From Thermoflavimicrobium daqui (GTDB lineage Bacteria; Bacillota; Bacilli; Thermoactinomycetales; Thermoactinomycetaceae): a stretch of DNA of 64,000 nt. The notes beneath the pieces are model-generated. The model did no database searches, was not told the DNA's origin, and saw nothing but the letters and a program-made list of their open reading frames with translations. Each line of letters starts with the position of its first letter. Position 1 is the first letter of the stretch. The stretch is from the NCBI RefSeq assembly GCF_003313465.1, contig NZ_KZ845666.1, positions 186,001-250,000 on the forward strand, written 5' to 3'. The translations under genes and the position numbers were made by a program. Shown here in pieces: positions 9,372 to 18,461 of the stretch.

Positions 9372-10640
9372 CTAAAGGCTTATTTCTTCATGCGTAGTAG
9401 TTTTGGGTAGATCTTTTATCGAGCGAATGGAAGACATAGATAGATAGATGGCTGCTACTAGTATACCGAGAGCACCAATAATTAACGTTTGTAACGTTCC
9501 AATCCAATCCCCTAAGGCTCCACCAATCACAGCACCTAATGGAACAGTTCCCATGATGCAAAATCGAATAGACGCATTCATCCGCCCCATTAAATTGTCT
9601 GGGGTAATCGATGTCCTTAAGCTTCTTTGGTTGATGTTATGAACAATGAGCATACTTGAATCGACGATCTGTACAAAGATCAATAATGCGATTGAATAAT
9701 ACATCGGTAAAAGGGTAGCTAAAGGAATCATTAGCGTAGCTGTTCCTGCAATGATTAAGGATGTAACAATACTCAGTCCCACCCCTAATTTTTTTGTCAT
9801 GGGTCCAGCAATAAACGCCCCTAGGAGAGCGCCAACTCCCGACATGGCAAAGACGACTCCAATGTATATCGGAGGAATGTCCAGCTCTCGTGAGACATAG
9901 AGAATAAATATGGGTTCCATTAACACTGTGAAAAAATTAAAGATCATCGCACTAATCGTTAATTTCCCCATTATTTTGTTTTTTGTTACAAATTTAATTC
10001 CTTCTAAAATTTGCGCCATGATCTTTTCGTCTTTTGGGCCCTCCTTTTGGATGGGTGGTTCCTTCTTTTTAATTCTAGAAAGAAATAAGGAAGAAGTAAG
10101 AAATGTACACGCTGTAATGATAATGGCGATGGGGGCTGTGAAAGCTTGAACCAAAGCCCCACCTAAGCTCTGCCCTACAATTGAAGCACTTGAACTACTA
10201 AATTCCATCTTGCTGTTACCCTCAATAAGCTCTTCCTTTTCTATGATAAAGGGAAGATAAGATAGTTGACCTATATCTGAAAAAACGGTATTGACTCCAA
10301 TCAGAAAAACAATAACATAAAATAACTCTATCTGTAGAAGATTGAAGTACATTGCAACTGGAACACATAAAATTAAGATGGCTCTTATGATATCCACCGT
10401 AATCAACATCGGCTTTTTGGGTTTACTATCTACCCAAACCCCTGCATGTAATCCTATAAATAATATAGGTAGAAACTCCACAGCATATAAAATCCCCATC
10501 TGTAATGATGTTGCTTTTAAATGTATTGATGCTAACAATGGAAAGGCTAATAGTGTGATCTGGCTTCCAAACATAGCCATCGTTTGTCCAAACCATAAGT
10601 TTCTAAAGTCTCTGTGTAACCATAGTCCCTGGAGCTTCAT
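9372..10640 (-). CDS. MFS transporter, likely exporter of the nonribosomal peptide
   Basis: About 422 aa with around 12 hydrophobic segments. It opens with LWLHRDFRNLWFGQTMAMFG, typical of MFS_3/EntS-like drug and siderophore exporters. The loop sequence DSKPKKPML matches the family's charged loop 2-3. The frame extends upstream to an ATG at 10694 that overlaps the NRPS1 end by 20 nt, but the ATG at 10640 has GAAGGAG 11 nt upstream and is preferred. Lying directly behind NRPS1 in the same operon, it is most simply read as the self-resistance or export pump for the peptide. About 175 nt separate it from the aminomutase gene, with no clear promoter in that gap. Confidence 0.85.
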   Translation of the reverse strand: MKLQGLWLHRDFRNLWFGQTMAMFGSQITLLAFPLLASIHLKATSLQMGILYAVEFLPILFIGLHAGVWVDSKPKKPMLITVDIIRAILILCVPVAMYFNLLQIELFYVIVFLIGVNTVFSDIGQLSYLPFIIEKEELIEGNSKMEFSSSSASIVGQSLGGALVQAFTAPIAIIITACTFLTSSLFLSRIKKKEPPIQKEGPKDEKIMAQILEGIKFVTKNKIMGKLTISAMIFNFFTVLMEPIFILYVSRELDIPPIYIGVVFAMSGVGALLGAFIAGPMTKKLGVGLSIVTSLIIAGTATLMIPLATLLPMYYSIALLIFVQIVDSSMLIVHNINQRSLRTSITPDNLMGRMNASIRFCIMGTVPLGAVIGGALGDWIGTLQTLIIGALGILVAAIYLSMSSIRSIKDLPKTTTHEEISL

Positions 10641-10674
10641 TTGATTATTTACTCCTTCATTTATTTTTGATGAG

Positions 10675-13600
10675 TTAGGAGATTGAGCTTTCATCTAACT
10701 GTTCTAGAAGCATACTAGCCTCTTCATCTGACATATTCTCAATCTTTCTGATTAATTGCTCTTCCAATTCTAACGCTAACTCCTGTATAGTTTCCTTCAA
10801 AAATATTTCCTGTAACGGAATCTCCACCCCGAAACGCCTGCGAATTCGTGAAAGAACTTGAGTGGCAAGTAAGGAGTGACCTCCAAGCTCAAAGAAACGA
10901 TCCAATACCCCAACTCGATTAAGCTTCAATAAATCCATCCAAATCTCCGCTAGTGCGATTTCAGCCATAGATTGTGGGGCAACGTATGACTCATGATCAA
11001 GATGAAACACTAAATCCTGTTGAAGAAGCTGATTTCGATCTACCTTTCCATTGCTATTCAATGGAAATTGCTCGAGATAAAAGAGAAAACTAGGCACCAT
11101 GTACTCTGGCAGCTTGCTTTTCAGATAATTCCTTATCTCTTTATCCTCTCTTATCCCTTCCGGATCACTAGGGATTATAAACGCAATAAGGCGTTTCAGA
11201 TCATCCGTCTCCTTCTTTATTACCACAACTACGTCTTTAACTAGTGGATGCTTTTGGAGTACATTCTCTATTTCCCCAAGCTCTACGCGCATTCCACGAA
11301 TTTTCACCTGATTGTCCGCTCGTCCTATAAACTTAATGGAGCCATCTTCACGGAAGTATCCTCGATCTCCCGTTTTATACATTCTTTCGCCTGAAGTAAA
11401 TGGGTTTGAAATAAATGCACGGTCCGTTTTCTCTGAATCATTTAAATACTCTCTAGCTAAACCTACCCCTGCTAGATACAAATCTCCAACCACACCAATT
11501 GGCACAGGCTGTAAATGTTCATCCAAAATGTAAACATAGTTATTATCGATCGGCTTCCCTACACAAACGGGCCCAGTATCCTTTGTATCTTCTATCGTAC
11601 AAGTGTGAATCGTAGAATCAATGGAAACCTCCGTTGCACCCCAGGTATTATTAAGGGTTCCTGGCATGGTTTCAAAAAAACGATTCACCGTTTTCGGACT
11701 TAAGGCTTCCCCGCTGGAAATACAACTTCTCAATGAGGAAAGCTTCTTTATATCCTCTGGTGTTATTTCATCAAGGACCATATTTAACATGCTCGGAACG
11801 AACTGCAGATGTACCGCTTGGTATTGAATGGCATCATCCAAAATCGCTCTAGGATCGCGATGTAGGTTTGGCTTCATTAGAGCAATACGCCCGCCCACCA
11901 TGAGCGGCCAAAAAAATTCAACAGCCGCATCGTCAAATGTTAATGTTGTTTTCTGTAGTACAGTTTCCCCTGGCTTTAATTTAAAGTAGCGTTGCATCCA
12001 AATCATGCGGTTCACCCAACCTTTATGAAGATTGGCTACTCCTTTAGGTACTCCCGTTGAACCAGATGTGTAGTAAACAGATACAAGATGCTCAGGAGTA
12101 ACATGAACCATCGGCTTATCTTTAGATGCTGTTGCAAAAATATCTTTGTGGTTTAGCTCTAACACCACAACATCCATCATATCATTCGGCAGAGACTGAG
12201 AAAGGGAGAGTTGAGTTAAGCATAATTTAGAGCCCGAGTTCATTATAATTTGGCGCCATCTTTCAGGAGGAGATTCTGTATCCAAAGGTAAAAAGGCTCC
12301 TCCAGCTTTCAAAATTCCCAAAAGTCCAACAACTATCTCTATAGAACGTTCAATACATATAGAAATGATTTGATCCGGTCCTATTCCTTTTTCTGAGATT
12401 AGATAATGGGCTAGCTGATTTGAAAGTACATCAAGCTCTCTGTAGGTTAAACTTTCATCTCCAAAAACAACGGCGGTATGATCTGGAGTCAGCTGTGCTT
12501 GCCGTTCAAATAATTCATGGAGACAGCACATCTCAAATTCATGGTCTGTATCATTGAGTTTCATGATTTGGGCTAGCTCTGCTCCTGATACGATAGAATA
12601 TGCAGCTAACTCTTTCTTAGAATCTAATACGACTTGCTCCAACAGTGTGACGAAGTTTTCAACCAATCGTTCAATCGTTGATTTCTTGAATAAATTTGAG
12701 TTAAATTCAAGAACACCTTGGTATTCCTCTCTGCTATTCTCTGTTAGAAACATGGTCATGTCATACTTAGCTGTATGGTTATTCAGATTGATCAGTTCAA
12801 CGTTTAGACCAGGTAATTCCAGAGATTCTTCCATTTTATTTTGGAACGCAAACATAACTTGAACTAATGGAGAATAGTCCATATTCCTTTCAGGCTGCAA
12901 TTCACTTACTAATCTCTCAAAAGGGACGTCTTGATGATGAAATATCGTAAAGCAACGTTCTTTTACCTCATTGAAATAATCAAAGAAGGAGGTTCCTGGT
13001 TTGTATATACTTTTGATGACTAGAGTATTAACAAAAAAGCCGATTAAATGTTCTAATCCATGTTGATTGCGATTGGCGGTCGGAGAACCGATCAAAATTT
13101 CCTTTTGTCCAGAATAACGATGAAGAAGAAGATTGAATGCCGACAGGAAGACCATATATTCCGAAGCATGGCTGCTCTTTGCCAACTCTCTGATTCGTTT
13201 TACTAGCGAAGAATCAATCGAAAAATAGAGTTTATCCCCATCATACGTTAAAACGGCAGGTCTTGGGTAATCAGTAGGCAGTTGCAATACGGTAGGCATA
13301 CCTTCTAGATCTGCCTTCCAAAAATCGAGCTGTCTAGTGATCTCACCTCTCTCCAGCCAGTTTCTTTGCCTGCTTGAAAAATCAAGATACTGGAACGATA
13401 GCGGCTCTAAAGGACATAATTTGTCGTTCTGGAAAGCATCATAGAGTATATTTAACTCTTTTAAGAGCACGAGGAAAGACCAAGCATCCGTAATAATATG
13501 ATGCATATTCATATATAAAAACCATTCTTCATCTTTCAGCTTAAATAGCATAGCCCGAAACAATGGAGCTGTTTGGAGTTCAAAAGGCTTTCTGGCGTCT

Positions 13601-15780
13601 CCATACATGACCTTGTGGGCATAATCCTTGCGTTCTTCGGTTGGCATGGTAGTTAGATCATATACAGGGATGTCCAATTTTAGCTCATCCACGATCACCT
13701 GAGTCAGCTGTTCATCCTCCATTTTAAAAGAGGTTCGCAACGTTTCATGCCTTTCAACTATCTTTTGTAATGCATGGATTAACGCTGTACTATTTAAATG
13801 ACCCTTGATTCTGAAGGCAATAGGTTCATTATAAACAGGCTGATTCTTATCCAATTCTTGCATTATCCATAGCCTTTCTTGAGCAAATGACGCAGGAAAA
13901 GCTTCTCTGTTTCTGGGTATTTGTTGAATTGTTTTGACTTCATTTGCAGGTTCATAATCATGGAAATAGCTTGCCAACTCGGCTACCGTTTTATGTTCGA
14001 ACAACAGTTTTAAAGGGGCATCCTGATCCAGAAAAGCACGTATACGGGTCATAACCTGAGTCGCTGATATAGAGTCTCCACCAAGCTCAAAAAAGTCATC
14101 CTTGATTCCAACCTTTTCGATATGTAAAACTTCAGCAAAAATCCCTGTCAACCACTCTTCCAATTCACTGCTTGGAGCCACATACTCTGATTCGACATTA
14201 GGTCGTATTGCACTTGGGGCAGGTAGTGCTTTTTTATTTATTTTGTTGTTCTGATTTAAAGGCATTTTATCCAAAAAGATGATGAAATGAGGCATCATAT
14301 ATTGGGGTAAATAATTTTTCATACCCGCTTTCAATTGACTAATTGTAAGTTCTTCCCCTCCATGCAGTACAACATACGCAACTAAACGCTTGATTCCTGG
14401 AATTTCTTCCCTTAATAGAACAATCGCCTCTTTTACTTTTTGCTCTTTGCGTAACACTTTTTCAATCTCTTCTAGCTCAATTCGAATCCCTCTTATTTTT
14501 ACTTGGTTATCTACTCGACCTAGAAACATGATTGAGCCATCTGGTCTGTAATATCCTTTATCTCCTGTTTTATACATTGTTCCTTCTTGAAATGGATTCT
14601 GTAAAAACACTTTGGCATTTCTCTTAGATTGATTTAGGTAGCCTCTAGATACGCCAACTCCTGCTACGTAGAGATCTCCCACTTCTCCTACCGGAACAGG
14701 ATGCATTTTCTCATCAAGAATATAAACATATACATTATCAAACGGCTTTCCTATACATATGACTCCATCTTCATGGAGATCATCTAGTGTACAAGTATGA
14801 ATGGTTGCGTCAATCGAGACTTCTGTGGAGCCCCAAGTATTATAAAGTTTACCCGGCAATTTTTTGAAAAATCTATCTACTATATCCGAAGTTAAAGGAT
14901 CTGCACCAGCAAAAACTCCCTTTAAGCCGATGAATGAGTCACGTTCATCTTCTCTTATTTCTTCTAGGATTCGGCTTAACATACTAGAAACTACATACAT
15001 ATATGTAACTTTATAGTGAATCAATGCCTCTACAATGGCTCTTGGATCTCGATGTAGACCCGGCTCCATTAATGCTACCCTTCCACCAGATATCAGCGGC
15101 CAAAAAATCTCTACGGAAGAGTCATCAAAAGCAATACTTGCTTTTTGTAACAGCGTCTCACCAATCTTCAATTGATAAGCTCGCTGCATCGCTAACATTT
15201 TGTTCACATAGCCTCTATGAATATTTGCGACACATTTAGGTGTCCCTGTTGTGCCAGATGTATAATAAACAGATACCATATCATCTGGTGTAACGTTAAC
15301 ATCTAGGTTATGTTCTGGTAAAAGAGAGATAATATCTTTGACTTCTTCTAGAATGACAAAACTAGTCAGTTCGGAATGTCTAAGCTCTTGTAAATCATTA
15401 TTACATATACATAATGGAGATTTAGCCTCTTGTAGAATTTGATGAACACGCTCTTTTGGAACTTCTGGATCAATGGGTAAGTAAGCTCCTCCAGACTTTA
15501 AAACCCCTACTAATACAACAACCATATCAATGGAACGCTCCATGAATAAGCCTACTGGGGTATTCGGCTTCACTCCCATTTCTACTAAAAAATGAGCAAT
15601 TTGATTCGCTCTCTTATTCAATTCTTGATAAGTAATCAACTCATTGCCGATGACAACCGCTTCAAGATCAGGAGTTTGTTGAGCTTGCCTTTCAAATAAC
15701 TGATGAAGACAGATTTGTGGTAAATCCACATCGGTACAATTCCACTCTAGCATTCTTCTTAAGTTCTCATTTTGAATCAA
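10675..15780 (-). CDS. Nonribosomal peptide synthetase NRPS1, initiation protein A-T-C-A-T
   Basis: About 1701 aa. The start is TTG at 15780 with AGAGAGGAAG upstream. Domains: A1 (YYTSGTTGTPK near 172), T1 (ELGGDSISATQV near 567), C (HHIITDAWS near 759, with Ala where HHxxxDG has Gly), A2 (YYTSGSTGVPKG near 1237), T2 (ELGGHSLLATQV near 1634). Beginning with A-T and no C domain, it is the chain-initiating protein. A1 and A2 are close paralogues that share the unusual stretch NTWGxTEVSIDxTIHTC. Their pocket codes read roughly D-D-V-Y-V-A-T-I-D and D-D-V-F-I-S-T-I-D. The acidic residues at GrsA positions 236 and 331 suggest a basic side chain; D331 also occurs in known Orn, Dab and Lys codes. 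The exact substrate is unknown. Confidence 0.95.
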   Translation of the reverse strand: MIQNENLRRMLEWNCTDVDLPQICLHQLFERQAQQTPDLEAVVIGNELITYQELNKRANQIAHFLVEMGVKPNTPVGLFMERSIDMVVVLVGVLKSGGAYLPIDPEVPKERVHQILQEAKSPLCICNNDLQELRHSELTSFVILEEVKDIISLLPEHNLDVNVTPDDMVSVYYTSGTTGTPKCVANIHRGYVNKMLAMQRAYQLKIGETLLQKASIAFDDSSVEIFWPLISGGRVALMEPGLHRDPRAIVEALIHYKVTYMYVVSSMLSRILEEIREDERDSFIGLKGVFAGADPLTSDIVDRFFKKLPGKLYNTWGSTEVSIDATIHTCTLDDLHEDGVICIGKPFDNVYVYILDEKMHPVPVGEVGDLYVAGVGVSRGYLNQSKRNAKVFLQNPFQEGTMYKTGDKGYYRPDGSIMFLGRVDNQVKIRGIRIELEEIEKVLRKEQKVKEAIVLLREEIPGIKRLVAYVVLHGGEELTISQLKAGMKNYLPQYMMPHFIIFLDKMPLNQNNKINKKALPAPSAIRPNVESEYVAPSSELEEWLTGIFAEVLHIEKVGIKDDFFELGGDSISATQVMTRIRAFLDQDAPLKLLFEHKTVAELASYFHDYEPANEVKTIQQIPRNREAFPASFAQERLWIMQELDKNQPVYNEPIAFRIKGHLNSTALIHALQKIVERHETLRTSFKMEDEQLTQVIVDELKLDIPVYDLTTMPTEERKDYAHKVMYGDARKPFELQTAPLFRAMLFKLKDEEWFLYMNMHHIITDAWSFLVLLKELNILYDAFQNDKLCPLEPLSFQYLDFSSRQRNWLERGEITRQLDFWKADLEGMPTVLQLPTDYPRPAVLTYDGDKLYFSIDSSLVKRIRELAKSSHASEYMVFLSAFNLLLHRYSGQKEILIGSPTANRNQHGLEHLIGFFVNTLVIKSIYKPGTSFFDYFNEVKERCFTIFHHQDVPFERLVSELQPERNMDYSPLVQVMFAFQNKMEESLELPGLNVELINLNNHTAKYDMTMFLTENSREEYQGVLEFNSNLFKKSTIERLVENFVTLLEQVVLDSKKELAAYSIVSGAELAQIMKLNDTDHEFEMCCLHELFERQAQLTPDHTAVVFGDESLTYRELDVLSNQLAHYLISEKGIGPDQIISICIERSIEIVVGLLGILKAGGAFLPLDTESPPERWRQIIMNSGSKLCLTQLSLSQSLPNDMMDVVVLELNHKDIFATASKDKPMVHVTPEHLVSVYYTSGSTGVPKGVANLHKGWVNRMIWMQRYFKLKPGETVLQKTTLTFDDAAVEFFWPLMVGGRIALMKPNLHRDPRAILDDAIQYQAVHLQFVPSMLNMVLDEITPEDIKKLSSLRSCISSGEALSPKTVNRFFETMPGTLNNTWGATEVSIDSTIHTCTIEDTKDTGPVCVGKPIDNNYVYILDEHLQPVPIGVVGDLYLAGVGLAREYLNDSEKTDRAFISNPFTSGERMYKTGDRGYFREDGSIKFIGRADNQVKIRGMRVELGEIENVLQKHPLVKDVVVVIKKETDDLKRLIAFIIPSDPEGIREDKEIRNYLKSKLPEYMVPSFLFYLEQFPLNSNGKVDRNQLLQQDLVFHLDHESYVAPQSMAEIALAEIWMDLLKLNRVGVLDRFFELGGHSLLATQVLSRIRRRFGVEIPLQEIFLKETIQELALELEEQLIRKIENMSDEEASMLLEQLDESSIS

Positions 15781-15783
15781 TTT

Positions 15784-16328
15784 CTTCTTCCTCTCTTTTT
15801 AAGCATTTATTCTTCACTTCAATGAGCTTCTCTATAGCCTCTAGTCGTTTTGCAGTTCCGTCATCAGTTTCCCCGAGCCACATTATCTAAACGATGATAC
15901 GCAATTCGTGGGGGAAAATTTTCATTCTAGGCTATACATTGATTATCAATTTGATATATAATACGGAATATTATTAAAATTTGAATGCCATTCATTTCAC
16001 TACTCCTATAATTTTCCGAAGTAAATGTTTTTAGAGTCTATACTCCCCCGTTCAATACACAAAAAATAATTCACTTAATTAACCCATTTTTTAATATTGA
16101 CTATCCATAATAACTGTATTTTCTGAAAATAATTAAAATAATACAGTCAAACTGTGGAACTGCTTGCCTGCTACTCGGGTCGTGTAAGTAGACACCATTT
16201 CAAAAACTGCAGGACACATCCTTCTCCTTGAAATTTATTGCAAGAATTTAACTAAGATGTGTCCATAGAACTATACTAACTCCACTTACATAATAAATAC
16301 ATTCCGATTTTATAAGTATTTTGTTTAT
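15784..16328 (-). promoter_or_regulatory. Long leader between loaP and NRPS1
   Basis: About 545 nt without an established gene. It contains the hairpin at 16212-16264 and AT-rich sequence at 15950-16140. A 38-codon frame at 15767-15883 (ATG start, acidic helical product ending in EEEEIDSK) overlaps the TTG start of NRPS1 by 14 nt. It has no clear ribosome binding site and an upstream continuation in another frame, so it may be the tail of a decayed gene. The length and position fit a 5' leader on which LoaP would act. Confidence 0.45.
16212..16264 (-). promoter_or_regulatory. Hairpin downstream of loaP, candidate LoaP target or terminator
   Basis: A perfect 9-bp inverted repeat (GGACACATC / GATGTGTCC) encloses 35 nt that hold a smaller CTTG/CAAG stem. 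On the minus strand the 3' arm is followed within 4 nt by GTTTTTG, so it could terminate transcription. LoaP proteins of Bacillus are known to act on an RNA hairpin in the leaders of their operons. Equating the two is an inference. Confidence 0.5.
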
Positions 16329-16892
16329 CTATACAGGAGTGGTTAATATTTCGATTCCAACATCCACTGTTTGAATCATCCCCATAAAGTTAAGAGCAAT
16401 TTTCGCTCTGTTTTTGCGCTTATCTATTTTTTTTATGATCCCCTCCAGCCCTTTTAAAGGACCAGAACAGACCATAATTTTAGAATTTTCCGTATAAACT
16501 TTCGAAAAACCAATTTCTTCTTTACTTTGAACCAATCGAAGAATGAGATCGATCTCATCTTTTTTGATTGGACAAAAAGCAGAGTTTTGACTGTCCTGAG
16601 TCTTTATATCATCGTACTTGTAGTCAATGTTATACTGATAATTATTTAGAAGATGAAGATACTTTGGTATTTGTTTGAGCTTATAGTATAAGTCTATATT
16701 CATGCACGTATTGAGAAATACATATCCAGGAAATATGATCTTACTTGTCTCATATAGTCTACCTTGTCTTCTTTCTTTTATTTTCCTTTTTGGAACCATT
16801 ACCTTGATCGTTGATTCATCAATATACTTAGTGATCAAAGCTTTTACCAATTCTTCTTGTCCAGTTTGAACGAACAGTGCATACCAATCCAT
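16329..16892 (-). CDS. loaP: NusG-like processive antiterminator LoaP
   Basis: 187 aa. The N-terminal NGN domain begins MDWYALFVQTG, the family hallmark W-Y-x-L/V-x-x-x-T-G, and includes PGYVFLN near residue 55. The C-terminal KOW domain lies near 140-180 (SKIMVCSGPLKGLEGIIKKI). The length fits LoaP rather than NusG. LoaP paralogues in Firmicutes are encoded beside long polyketide or NRPS operons and suppress termination within them, binding RNA polymerase and a leader RNA hairpin. Here the gene is first in the NRPS operon. The ATG lies 14 nt from AGGAGG, which is long; an in-frame ATT 6 nt upstream of it would have ideal spacing, so the start is uncertain. RfaH-like function is the alternative name for the same role. 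Confidence 0.88.
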   Translation of the reverse strand: MDWYALFVQTGQEELVKALITKYIDESTIKVMVPKRKIKERRQGRLYETSKIIFPGYVFLNTCMNIDLYYKLKQIPKYLHLLNNYQYNIDYKYDDIKTQDSQNSAFCPIKKDEIDLILRLVQSKEEIGFSKVYTENSKIMVCSGPLKGLEGIIKKIDKRKNRAKIALNFMGMIQTVDVGIEILTTPV

Positions 16893-17022
16893 TGGAATCA
16901 GTCTGCCCTCCTACCTTCGCTTTTGGCCGGTGGCATAGCTTCGCCCTTTCATCCAAGTATATTACCTGCACTACATCAATTACACTATGTCCCCTCAGTC
17001 CATTAACGTGCCGTAACAACAA
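16893..17022 (-). promoter_or_regulatory. GC-richer, possibly structured leader of loaP
   Basis: The 130 nt before loaP are clearly richer in G and C than their surroundings. They contain a CAGGTA/TACTTG stem with a 3-nt loop and the string GAAGCTATGCCACCGGCC just upstream of AGGAGG. Part of this resembles one arm of GEMM-type c-di-GMP riboswitches, but the other arm is not recognisable, so no class is assigned. A 64-codon frame covering this stretch overlaps loaP in another frame and looks spurious. Confidence 0.25.
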
Positions 17023-17206
17023 TTAATTTTCTTTTGGTTTTTTATGATAATTCCATATTAGCAGAAAAAGATGGAAAAGTCATCTTTGAATTAATTTTTT
17101 TTAAGTTGTAAATTTATTATTAATAAATAATTATACAATTAATATATTTTATTATTAAATTATTGTATATCTTGTTCCACCCTCTTCTATAGCAAATTTA
17201 AGCAAC

Positions 17207-17255
17207 AAAAAAGACCACTCCCTCACATGAAAAAATCATGCATTGAAATGGTCTC
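17207..17255 (-). terminator. Intrinsic terminator downstream of orphan lasso precursor
   Basis: On the minus strand, AGACCA pairs with TGGTCT and encloses a CATGA/TCATG stem. The outer stem runs into a T6 tract. It lies 276 nt beyond the stop of the 17531-17683 gene and is the first terminator on that strand. Confidence 0.7.
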
Positions 17256-17530
17256 GCTTAGTAAAAAGGTGTTTCGATGCGACTACTTCATTTTTGGAAG
17301 CTTCCAAATTCGTTAAAAGCCGTGTCATTACTAGGTTGGTGCTGATGACAATTTGTGGTCAAAAATCATCTCACTAAATACCTAGTAATTACCTGATAAA
17401 TGTGTAAGTGGTGAAGCCAAGGATGGGAACAATTTTTTGAGAAAAAACCACAAAAAATTTCATATATACCCACTCCAGATATTATCTGGGATGCAATTTT
17501 AAACGTTCTTATCCATTTTTTTAAAAAAGA
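17256..17530. other. Intergenic stretch with a 16-bp perfect palindrome
   Basis: No gene is visible. TTTGGAAG/CTTCCAAA is a perfect palindrome at 17293-17308. A CCAGAT/ATCTGG stem with a 3-nt loop lies at 17475-17489. Functions are unknown. Confidence 0.4.
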
Positions 17531-17683
17531 TTAACTATAGTAATTCTTTAAATCAGCAGTATCATTAAACTTATTTCCTAAGGTTCTTTTTACAAATGAT
17601 CTGAGCGTGTAAATTGCTGGAGCTTGATACACTTTCTTGTTGTTATCTTCATTTTGTCCATTACTATTCCTAACCTTTTCCAT
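17531..17683 (-). CDS. Orphan lasso peptide precursor (candidate)
   Basis: 50 codons, ATG start 6 nt after GAGAGGG. The leader (residues 1-35) carries YQAPAI at 19-24, matching the YxxPxL motif read by the lasso RRE protein. Thr34 sits at position -2 of the predicted cleavage site, the hallmark residue. The predicted core is GNKFNDTADLKNYYS, with Gly1 and Asp9 placed for a 9-residue isopeptide ring and a six-residue tail LKNYYS. The spacing from the motif to Thr-2 equals that of the fusilassin leader as I recall it. No lasso enzymes are adjacent; the nearest lie in the operon at 27-31.5 kb on the same strand. The upstream neighbour is a decayed amidase gene, so the locus may be the relic of a cluster, but this frame is intact. 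Confidence 0.72.
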   Translation of the reverse strand: MEKVRNSNGQNEDNNKKVYQAPAIYTLRSFVKRTLGNKFNDTADLKNYYS

Positions 17684-17723
17684 AGAAATCCCTCTCTAAG
17701 AGATAGTCTCCCAAAAAGTACTA

Positions 17724-18461
17724 TCACATTTTTTTCAGTACTACACGAACATCTTTACTTGACCTAGATTCACTGATAACAGGTTGTAAAGATGCGTATC
17801 CAGGTCTTCCACGTAAACGCCAATCTAAAATCCAACGGGATAGTTCTTTTGATGCTTTTGGAGAACCCGCCTCCAAATAACAATCTCTGTCTAATGATAC
17901 TTTCAGATATATGCTTACTTGGCTCTGTATACTTTACTCCAAAAAACTGACAAATTCCCTTGCATACCTCAATAGCACATTCTTGTTAAAATTTCTGATC
18001 TATCATTAATCTCGATTCTCTCAGCTGAGAATCATCCATAAATCCAAATTCAATCAATACCGCTGGCATGACTGTCTTACGAATCACCCATAAATGTGAA
18101 CCATCCTTAAGACCTCGGTTTTTTTGAGATGTCCCTCCAATTACTTCACTATGAATACATTCAGCCAACCTCTTACTTTTTGAACTAGAAGCATAATAAA
18201 ATGTTTCAATCCTTTCCCCACCGCCTGCGTTCCATATGGAACATGAATACCTAAATCTCTCATCTGTTCTTCTGACCATATTTTATGAGTGTTATGAAGA
18301 TATACACCCCATGCCTCTACAGAAAAACAACTTGGAATCTTGGGAGGAAAACTCATAATCACTACTGATTCACATAAGCTCATAAAATCCTCTCGTTCTC
18401 TTGTAACGTCTAATGTATACTTCATTTTGCTTTCTACTCTATCGTATCTAGTTAATATCAA
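17724..18461 (-). pseudogene. N-acetylmuramoyl-L-alanine amidase (family 3), frameshifted remnant
   Basis: Coding pieces in different frames line up as one zinc amidase. An N-terminal piece near 18460-18141 has LTRYD early on. Another frame then gives NAGGGERIETFYY, then KNRGLKDGSHLWVIRKTVMP and AVLIEFGFMDD, the typical second half of Amidase_3. It continues through a stop as CKGICQFFGVKYTEPSKH. After a further shift come DRDCYLEAGSPKASKELSRW and a tail ending VVLKKM. At least two frameshifts and one stop are needed, so it is dead. It is related in family to the intact amidase at 35097-35660 and was probably a phage- or defence-type lysin. Confidence 0.8.

Noticed and set aside
16828-17022. 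64-codon minus-strand frame before loaP
   Set aside because: It overlaps loaP in another frame, has no ribosome binding site and no recognisable domain; the stretch is better read as a leader.
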